Shown: positions 58,266-64,000 of the stretch, piece by piece
Layout: every line of letters starts with the position of its first letter
How positions within the stretch are numbered: the first letter of the stretch is position 1
From: Mesobacterium_A hydrothermale
GTDB taxonomy: Bacteria > Pseudomonadota > Alphaproteobacteria > Rhodobacterales > Rhodobacteraceae
Assembly: GCF_035818635.1 (NCBI RefSeq)
Contig: NZ_JAYLLH010000024.1
Coordinates: 1 to 64,000 of the forward strand
Direction of reading: 5' to 3'
DNA: 64,000 bases
The notes under the pieces: generated by a model
The model's input: the letters and a program-made list of their open reading frames with translations, nothing else
The model's database searches: none
Told to the model about the DNA's origin: nothing
Translations under genes and position numbers: made by a program

Positions 58266-58383
58266 ACGCCCCGACGACATAGCGAAGCAGGCCGGACACG
58301 TCCAGATCAAATCGGCATGGCCACCACGCCTTGACCTGCCGTGTCCAGCGTGGTCTGTCGCCGCAAACGCGCGGAGGTCGTCG

Positions 58384-58962
58384 ATGCTCAACAGCCTTTA
58401 CACCCGGACCATGGCACTGGCCGATCACCCCCGCGCGCTTTGGGCGCTGGCGGCGGTCAGCTTCATCGAAAGCTCTGTCTTTCCGATCCCGCCCGATGTG
58501 CTGATGATCCCGATGGTGCTGGCCCAACCGCGCCGCGCCTGGCTGATCGCACTGGTGGCCACGGTGTTTTCGGTGCTGGGCGGCGTACTGGGCTATGCCA
58601 TCGGTGCCTTCGCCTTCGACGCCATCGGCCAGCCGATCCTTTCCAGCCTGGGCAAGGCCGACGCCATGGCCGACTTCAACACCCGGTTCAACGATTTCGG
58701 CTTTCTCGCGGTGCTGACGGCGGGGCTCACGCCCTTCCCCTATAAGGTCATCACCATCATGTCGGGCTGGACAGGCATGCCCTTCCTCACCTTCATGGCG
58801 ACCTCGGTTCTGGCGCGCGGTCTGCGGTTCTTCATCGTTGCCGGGCTCTTGCGCCGGTTCGGCACACCCATTCGTGATTTCATCGAGAAGCGGCTTGGCC
58901 TTGTCTTCACCGCCTTCGTCGTGATCTTGTTGGGCGGAGTTCTCCTGGTGCGCTACCTATGA
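58384..58962 (+). CDS. YqaA/DedA-type membrane protein
   Basis: A 192-residue inner-membrane protein with about five hydrophobic segments, FIESSVFPIPPDVLMIPMVLA near residues 28-48, and TPFPYKVITIMSGW in the centre, the pattern of SNARE-associated/DedA (YqaA) proteins. Family members transport lipid or regulate membrane potential. The stop overlaps the dsbB start by ATGA, so they form a pair. The start is the ATG at 58384 without a strong site. Confidence 0.85.
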   Translation: MLNSLYTRTMALADHPRALWALAAVSFIESSVFPIPPDVLMIPMVLAQPRRAWLIALVATVFSVLGGVLGYAIGAFAFDAIGQPILSSLGKADAMADFNTRFNDFGFLAVLTAGLTPFPYKVITIMSGWTGMPFLTFMATSVLARGLRFFIVAGLLRRFGTPIRDFIEKRLGLVFTAFVVILLGGVLLVRYL

Positions 58963-59417
58963 CCCGCAAGACCCTGATCCTGATCGCCGCGGGCGGCTCG
59001 GCCCTGCTGATGCTGGGCGCGCTCGGCTTCCAGTACATCGGCCAGATGCCGCCCTGCAAACTGTGCTACTGGCAACGCTACCCGCATATCGCCGCCATCG
59101 CCATCGGCCTTGTCGCACTGTGGCTGCCGGGCCGGCTGCTGCCCGGCGCCGGCGCACTGGCCGCGCTGACCACGGCCGGGATCGGGTTCTACCACACCGG
59201 GGTCGAACGCAAATGGTGGCTGGGCCCCGAAAGCTGTTCGTCGCAGCCGATCACCGGCCTGTCCACCGACGATCTTCTCAGCCAGATCATGACCGCCCCC
59301 GTGGTCCGCTGTGACGAGCCGCCCTTCGTCTTGCTGGGCCTGTCGATGGCCAGCTGGAACGTCGTCGCCTCGATGCTTCTGGCCCTGATCTGGCTGCAGG
59401 CCCTGCGCAAATCCTGA
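58959..59417 (+). CDS. Disulfide bond formation protein DsbB-like
   Basis: A 152-residue membrane protein with four predicted helices, the quinone-linked oxidase of DsbA. The first periplasmic Cys pair is C33/C36 (PPCKLC) and the second pair C93 (ESCSS) and C118 (VVRCDE). The Arg-rich YWQRYPH segment after the first pair is also typical. Encoded with the YqaA-like protein by a 4-base overlap. A minus-oriented dispersed repeat follows just after the stop. Confidence 0.9.
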   Translation: MTRKTLILIAAGGSALLMLGALGFQYIGQMPPCKLCYWQRYPHIAAIAIGLVALWLPGRLLPGAGALAALTTAGIGFYHTGVERKWWLGPESCSSQPITGLSTDDLLSQIMTAPVVRCDEPPFVLLGLSMASWNVVASMLLALIWLQALRKS

Positions 59418-59479
59418 TCTTCTTCTGGCGAAAAATATCCCAGGGGTGAGGCCGCAGGCCGAGGGGGCAGCGCCCCCTG
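59417..59479 (-). repeat. Dispersed GGATATTT repeat, copy C (minus orientation)
   Basis: On the minus strand it reads GGGGGCGCTGCCCCC, then CCTCACCCCTG, GGATATTTTT, CGCCAGAAGAAGA. It overlaps the last base of the dsbB-like stop and lies between that gene and the AsnC-type regulator. Confidence 0.75.
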
Positions 59480-59497
59480 CCCGCTTGCGGTCCCGCG

Positions 59498-59929
59498 CTA
59501 CCCCGCCGGGCTTTTGCGCGTTGCCAGCAGCAGCGATGTCTCGCTGGTCGCCACCCCGTCCAGACGTCGGATCCGTGCCAGCACGCCGTCCAACGCCTCA
59601 AGCGAGCCGGTCCCGATCTCGGCGATCACGTCCCAGCGCCCGTTGGTGCTGTGCAGCGCACGCACCTCGGGCAGGCCGGTCAATTGCCGCAGGATCCGGT
59701 CCGTTCCGCGCCCTTCGATCCCGATCATCATCAGCGCCCGCACCGGGTCGCGGGCGACATCCGCCCGGGTGACGACAGAAAACCCAACGATATCGCCACG
59801 GGCGACCAGCCGGTCGATCCGGGCCCGCACCGTCGCCCGCGACAGGCCCAGCAGCCCTGCCAGGTCGGATACCGACGCCCGCGCGTCATGGCGCAGAGCG
59901 GCGATCAGCCTTTGGTCAATATCGTCCAT
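59498..59929 (-). CDS. Lrp/AsnC-family regulator
   Basis: A 143-residue regulator: N-terminal helix-turn-helix (DIDQRLIAALRHDARASVSDLAGLLGLSRATVRARIDR) and C-terminal RAM/ACT-like ligand domain with VRALHSTNGRWDVIAEI. It is divergent from arginase and ornithine cyclodeaminase with a 121-base gap, so it probably senses an amino acid of that pathway, such as arginine or ornithine, and controls these genes. This arrangement is common in alphaproteobacteria. Confidence 0.9.
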   Translation of the reverse strand: MDDIDQRLIAALRHDARASVSDLAGLLGLSRATVRARIDRLVARGDIVGFSVVTRADVARDPVRALMMIGIEGRGTDRILRQLTGLPEVRALHSTNGRWDVIAEIGTGSLEALDGVLARIRRLDGVATSETSLLLATRKSPAG

Positions 59930-60050
59930 TTTGATCAGTCCATATTATCACTACGCGAAATTTACGATCGAACCGATCATTCTGTCCAGTTCTGTCTTTC
60001 CCGGAATGACAGGTATATCTCGCGCAACGTTTTATGACAGGAGACCTGAC

Positions 60051-60974
60051 ATGACCCAATTCCGTATCCTGATGATCGGGGCCCCCGTCGACAGCGGCAA
60101 GACGCGTCCGGGTTGTCTCATGGGCCCCGACGCGTTTCGAAGCGCCCGCCTGCAAGGCGCGCTGGAGGACCTTGGGCACGAGGTGCGGGACCTGGGCAAT
60201 GTCGTGCCCGACGCGGTCGACATCGCACCAAGGGACGGCCTGCACGCCCTGCCCGAAACCATCGGCTGGACCCAAAGCCTGTCGCGCACCGCCAAGGCGG
60301 CGATGGCAGACGGTTTGCCGATCTTCCTGGGCGGAGATCATAGCTTGTCGCTGGGTACTGTGCACGGCGTGGCCGCCCATGCCGCCGAGATCGGCAAGCC
60401 CTTGTTTGTGCTTTGGCTGGACGCGCATTCGGATTTCCACACGCCCCGCACCACGCAATCGGGCAATCTGCACGGCACCCCCATGGCCTACCTGACCGGT
60501 CGCGACGGGTTCGACGGCTTTCCGCCCGTACCGCACCCGGTGCCCGAAGCCAATGTCTGCCTGCTGGGCCTGCGGTCGGTCGACGGACCGGAACAAGAGA
60601 TGCTGTCGCAGACCGCGATCCGCCGCCATGACATGCGCGAGATCGACGAATATGGCATCGCCACCCCGATCCGCGCCTTCCTGGCCGATGTGGCCGCAGC
60701 GGGGGGCATGCTGCATGTCTCGCTCGACGTGGATTTCCTTGATCCCGCCGTCGCCCCGGCTGTCGGCACCACCGTTCCCGGCGGCGCCACCGTGCGCGAG
60801 GCGCACCTGGTGATGGAGATGCTGCACGACAGCGGGCTGATGTGTTCGATGGACCTGGTCGAACTGAACCCGATGCTCGACGAACGCGGGCGCTCGGCGC
60901 AGGTCATGGTCGATCTGGCCGCTTCCGCCCTGGGCCGCCGGGTCTTTGACCGGCCCACCCCGCGCCTGCTGTAA
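60051..60974 (+). CDS. rocF: Arginase
   Basis: A 307-residue manganese hydrolase of arginine to ornithine and urea. Metal-binding motifs are FLGGDHSLSLG, WLDAHSDFHTP and SLDVDFLDP, and SMDLVELNPMLD is the C-terminal signature. The start MTQFRILMIGAPVDSG follows AGGAG; a longer frame upstream is rejected as it runs antisense through the regulator gene. Followed 35 bases later by ornithine cyclodeaminase. With no urease in the window, urea fate is unknown. Confidence 0.93.
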   Translation: MTQFRILMIGAPVDSGKTRPGCLMGPDAFRSARLQGALEDLGHEVRDLGNVVPDAVDIAPRDGLHALPETIGWTQSLSRTAKAAMADGLPIFLGGDHSLSLGTVHGVAAHAAEIGKPLFVLWLDAHSDFHTPRTTQSGNLHGTPMAYLTGRDGFDGFPPVPHPVPEANVCLLGLRSVDGPEQEMLSQTAIRRHDMREIDEYGIATPIRAFLADVAAAGGMLHVSLDVDFLDPAVAPAVGTTVPGGATVREAHLVMEMLHDSGLMCSMDLVELNPMLDERGRSAQVMVDLAASALGRRVFDRPTPRLL

Positions 60975-61009
60975 GACATATCCTTCAAGCCTTGAGAAAG
61001 GTCCCTGAC

Positions 61010-62062
61010 ATGCTGATGCAACCGTCCCACAAGGCGCTTGTGCCCTTTGTTTCCGTCGATGCCATGATGGCGCTGATCCATCGCATCGGCTTGCGCCCGA
61101 TGCTGCGCCGGATCGCCGACGCGATCGAGGCCGATTTCCTGCGCTGGGAGGAATTCGACAAGACGCCCCGCGTCGCGGCGCACTGCCCCGTGGGTGTGAT
61201 CGAGCTGATGCCCACCGCCGATGACACGCTTTACGCGTTCAAATACGTCAACGGCCACCCCAAGAACACCCGCGACGGGCTGCAGACCGTCACGGCCTTT
61301 GGCCTGCTGGCAGACATGCACACCGGCTATCCGGTCTTGTTGTCGGAAATGACCCTGCTGACCGCGCTGCGCACGGCGGCGATGTCGGCGCTGGTCGCGC
61401 GCCACCTGGCGCCCAAGGGGGCAAAGGTCATGGCGATGATCGGCAATGGCGCGCAGGCGGAGTTCCAAAGCCTGGCCATGGCCGAACTTGTCGGCATCGA
61501 AGAGGTGCGCCTGTGGGACACCGACCCCGGCGCACGGGCGAAATGCGCCGGGAACCTGCGCGGCACCGGGCTGCGCGTGGTCACCTGCACCAGCGCCGAG
61601 GCGGCGATCCAGGGCGCGCAGGTCATCACCACCTGCACCGCCGACAAGCGCAACGCCACGATCCTGTCGGACAACATGGTGGGCGCAGGCGTGCATGTGA
61701 ACGCGATCGGCGGCGACTGCCCCGGCAAGACCGAACTGGCGCCGGGGATCCTGACCCGGGGCCGGGTCTTCGTGGAATATCCGCCGCAGACGCGGATCGA
61801 AGGCGAGATCCAGCAGATGCCCGACGATTTCGCGGTGACCGAGCTGTGGCGGGTGTTTGCCGGTGCGCAAACCGGTCGGCGCGACGCGGGCGAGATCACG
61901 ATCTTCGACAGCGTCGGCTTTGCCATCGAGGATTTCAGCGCCCTGCGCGTGGTGCGCGATGCGCTGGAGGAAACCGGGCTGGGCGACCGGCTGGACCTGC
62001 TGGCCGATCCCGACGATCCGCGCGACCTGTTCGGGATGCTGATGCGGGCGACCCCGGCCTGA
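61010..62062 (+). CDS. Ornithine cyclodeaminase
   Basis: A 350-residue NAD+-dependent enzyme that converts ornithine to proline and ammonia. Rossmann motif MIGNGAQAEFQ near 148-158 and GGDCPGKTEL follow the mu-crystallin/OCD pattern; residues HTGYPVLLSEMTLLTALRTAA contact the substrate. It directly continues the arginase step, giving a two-step arginine to proline route. The ATG at 61010 follows GAGAAAGG; the next ATG at 61016 is an alternative. A dispersed repeat lies after its stop. Confidence 0.93.
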   Translation: MLMQPSHKALVPFVSVDAMMALIHRIGLRPMLRRIADAIEADFLRWEEFDKTPRVAAHCPVGVIELMPTADDTLYAFKYVNGHPKNTRDGLQTVTAFGLLADMHTGYPVLLSEMTLLTALRTAAMSALVARHLAPKGAKVMAMIGNGAQAEFQSLAMAELVGIEEVRLWDTDPGARAKCAGNLRGTGLRVVTCTSAEAAIQGAQVITTCTADKRNATILSDNMVGAGVHVNAIGGDCPGKTELAPGILTRGRVFVEYPPQTRIEGEIQQMPDDFAVTELWRVFAGAQTGRRDAGEITIFDSVGFAIEDFSALRVVRDALEETGLGDRLDLLADPDDPRDLFGMLMRATPA

Positions 62063-62085
62063 GGCGCGCGCGACAGCGGCTTGAA

Positions 62086-62135
62086 TGGGGGGCCAGCCCC
62101 CCATACCCCCCGGGATATTTCCGGCAAGATGAGGA
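62086..62135 (+). repeat. Dispersed GGATATTT repeat, copy D
   Basis: TGGGGGGCCAGCCCCCC, ATACCCCCCG, GGATATTTCC and GGCAAGATGAGGATG. It resembles copy A closely in the first part and copy B in the AAGATGA tail. It is 24 bases after the ornithine cyclodeaminase stop and 48 before the ABC-F start. Confidence 0.75.
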
Positions 62136-62182
62136 TGCAGGGGGTACTGGCGGCGCCGCCTGCGCTCTGATACCTGCGGGGC

Positions 62183-64000
62183 ATGTTGAAGATCCGCGAT
62201 ATCTCTTTTTCGATCGAGGGGCGGCCCTTGTTCGAGGGCGCCAGCGCCACCATTCCCGATGGTCACAAGGTGGGGCTTGTCGGGCCCAACGGCGCGGGCA
62301 AGACCACGCTGTTCAAGCTGATCCGCGGCGATATGGTGCTGGACGGCGGCGAAATCGAGCTGCCGCAGCGGGCGCGGATCGGCGGGGTCGCGCAGGAAGC
62401 GCCGGCGTCGGACGTGTCGTTGATCGACACGGTGCTGGCCGCCGATACCGAGCGCGCGGCGCTGATGGCCGAGGCCGAGGTGGCGCAGGATCCGCACCGG
62501 ATTGCCGAGATCCAGACCCGGCTGACCGATATCGACGCCTGGTCGGCGGAGGGGCGTGCCGCCTCGATCCTGCGGGGGCTGGGGTTTGACGAGGCGGCGC
62601 AACAGCGGCCCTGCGCGGATTTTTCCGGTGGCTGGCGGATGCGCGTGGCGCTGGCGGGTGTGCTGTTCGCGCGGCCCGACCTGTTGCTGCTGGACGAACC
62701 GACCAACTACCTGGACCTGGAAGGGGCGCTGTGGCTGGAAAGCTATATCGCGCGCTATCCGCATACGGTCATCATCATCAGCCACGACCGGGGGCTGCTG
62801 AACCGGGCCGTCGGGGGAATCCTGCACCTGGAAGACCGGCAGCTGACGTTTTATTCCGGGACCTACGACCAGTTTGCCCGCGCGCGGGCGGAGAAGCGGG
62901 CGCAGGCCAGTGCCACGGCCAAGAAACAGGCCGCACGCAAGGCGCATCTGCAAAGCTTCGTCGACCGGTTCCGCGCCAAGGCCAGCAAGGCCAAGCAGGC
63001 CCAGGCCCGGCTGAAGATGATCGAGCGCATGGACATGGTGGCCGCGCCCGAGGACGCCGCCAAACGGGTCTTCACCTTTCCGCAGCCCGACGGGCTGTCG
63101 CCGCCGATCCTGCGGCTGGAGGACGGCGCGGTGGGCTATGGCGACACGGTTGTGCTGCGCCAGTTGAACCTGCGCATCGACCAAGACGACCGGATCGCGC
63201 TGCTGGGGCGCAACGGCCAGGGCAAATCGACCCTGTCGAAACTGCTGGCCGACCGGCTGGGGCTGATGGCGGGGGCGGTCACGCGGTCGTCGAAACTGCG
63301 GATCGGGTATTTCGCGCAGCACCAGGTGGACGAACTGCACCTGGACGAAACCCCGATCCAGCACATCGCCCGGTTGCGGCCGGACGAGGCGCCGTCGCGG
63401 CTCAGGGCGCGGCTGGCGGGGTTCGGGCTGCACGCGGCGCAGGCGGAGACCGAGGTCGGGCGGCTGTCGGGCGGGCAGAAGGCGCGGCTGTCGCTGCTGC
63501 TGGCAACGATCGACGCGCCACACATGCTGATCCTTGACGAGCCGACCAACCACCTCGACATCGAAAGCCGCGAGGCGCTGGTCGAGGCACTGTCGGCCTA
63601 TGAGGGCGCGGTGATCCTGGTCAGCCACGACATGCATCTTCTGGGCATGGTGGCGGATCGGCTGTGGCTGGTCGATGGCGGGCGGGTGACGCCTTATGAC
63701 GACGATCTGGACGCCTATCGTGCGATGTTGCTGAAACAGGAATCGACGGCAAAGCCCAAGGCCGAAAAGCCAAGGCCGAAACGTCCGGGGCGCGATGAGT
63801 TGCTGGCGCTGCGGGCCGAGGTACGGCGCTGCGAGGAACGGGTTGAAAAGATCGCCGGGATGCATGCGAAAGTGTCCGAACGCATGGCCGATCCGGCGCT
63901 TTACGAGGATGCCAGGGCGGCGGAACTGGCGGAGTGGAACCGCAAGTTCGCCGAGATCGAAGACGGTCTGGCGCGGGCGGAGGCGCTGTGGATGGCGGCG
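62183..64000 (+). CDS. ABC-F family ATPase, 3' end outside window
   Basis: A duplicated ATPase of at least 606 residues, still open at the window end. First ABC domain has Walker A GPNGAGKTT (about 34-42), signature FSGGWRMRVALA and Walker B LLLLDEPTNYLD; a Lys/Arg-rich linker follows (KRAQASATAKKQAARKA); the second has GRNGQGKST, LSGGQKARL and LILDEPTNHLD. The C-terminal region with RDELLALRAEVRRCEERVEK is a coiled coil, as in Uup/YheS-type translation factors. There are no membrane helices. Likely binds the ribosome E-site. Confidence 0.9.
   Translation, partial: MLKIRDISFSIEGRPLFEGASATIPDGHKVGLVGPNGAGKTTLFKLIRGDMVLDGGEIELPQRARIGGVAQEAPASDVSLIDTVLAADTERAALMAEAEVAQDPHRIAEIQTRLTDIDAWSAEGRAASILRGLGFDEAAQQRPCADFSGGWRMRVALAGVLFARPDLLLLDEPTNYLDLEGALWLESYIARYPHTVIIISHDRGLLNRAVGGILHLEDRQLTFYSGTYDQFARARAEKRAQASATAKKQAARKAHLQSFVDRFRAKASKAKQAQARLKMIERMDMVAAPEDAAKRVFTFPQPDGLSPPILRLEDGAVGYGDTVVLRQLNLRIDQDDRIALLGRNGQGKSTLSKLLADRLGLMAGAVTRSSKLRIGYFAQHQVDELHLDETPIQHIARLRPDEAPSRLRARLAGFGLHAAQAETEVGRLSGGQKARLSLLLATIDAPHMLILDEPTNHLDIESREALVEALSAYEGAVILVSHDMHLLGMVADRLWLVDGGRVTPYDDDLDAYRAMLLKQESTAKPKAEKPRPKRPGRDELLALRAEVRRCEERVEKIAGMHAKVSERMADPALYEDARAAELAEWNRKFAEIEDGLARAEALWMAA

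Noticed and set aside
60488..63865. 1125-codon open frame on the minus strand opposite arginase, ornithine cyclodeaminase and the ABC-F gene
   Set aside because: It is antisense to three clear protein families. Composition (Arg, His, Gln and Pro rich) is what high-GC third positions yield in the opposite strand.

Overview
The window is GC-rich, densely coded bacterial chromosome. Its gene content points to an alphaproteobacterium of the Rhodobacterales (Roseobacter/Paracoccaceae type). Indicators are the class II FBPase GlpX, paired DUF1127 proteins, a DUF2892 protein, an alphaproteobacterial-style C-P lyase cluster (hexapeptide acyltransferase, DUF1045, two PhnE permeases), and a TRAP solute-binding protein. 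A G/C-rich dispersed repeat with a GGATATTT core occurs four times in intergenic positions. The species assignment is inference; no rRNA is present.

Layout. 0-13 kb holds housekeeping genes: glpX, yebC, an amidotransferase, a three-gene minus-strand operon (YmdB-type phosphoesterase, EamA and SLC13 transporters), gap, two DUF1127 genes, coaD, a CBS protein, a LysR regulator divergent from mmsA, and a periplasmic DsrE-like protein. 13-20 kb holds a YkgJ-type protein, a YbdK-type ligase, a glycosyltransferase-like protein and a valine-catabolism block (acyl-CoA dehydrogenase, then an unusual in-frame hydrolase-dehydrogenase fusion), followed by a Cys-bearing Crp/Fnr regulator and a DUF2892 membrane protein. 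20-31 kb holds a class III aminotransferase, a minus-strand two-component system with a YfdX protein, and on the plus strand a HlyC-like acyltransferase followed by a 1662-residue RTX protein.

30.5-38.8 kb is a tightly coupled nine-gene minus-strand operon: creatininase-like, 2OG-Fe(II)-oxygenase-like, two flavodoxin-fold quinone reductases, an FAD oxidase, a CodA-like amidohydrolase and a complete ABC importer. A RidA gene and a 5'-nucleotidase-like gene lie divergently. I infer uptake and oxidative/hydrolytic degradation of an N-containing heterocycle, substrate unknown.

41.3-54.8 kb is a Pho-box-controlled phosphonate cluster: phnC-D-E1-E2-acyltransferase, phnF (minus strand), phnG-H-I, an inserted DUF559 gene behind a perfect 20-bp inverted repeat, phnJ-K-L-N, DUF1045 (minus strand) and phnM. 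It encodes uptake and C-P bond cleavage with no PhnP or PhnO in view; DUF1045, a 2H phosphoesterase, may fill the PhnP role.

54.8-64 kb holds a P450 plus an orphan TRAP binding protein, a divergent LysR gene running into an antisense tRNA-Leu(CAA), YqaA/DedA and DsbB membrane proteins, an AsnC regulator divergent from arginase and ornithine cyclodeaminase (arginine to proline), and an ABC-F ATPase cut by the window end.

The most notable items are the DUF559/inverted-repeat insertion within the C-P lyase operon, the fused valine-pathway enzyme, the RTX protein with 3x3 lectin-like repeats and a divergent HlyC partner, the uncharacterised nine-gene operon, and the dispersed repeat that supplies the phnL start region.
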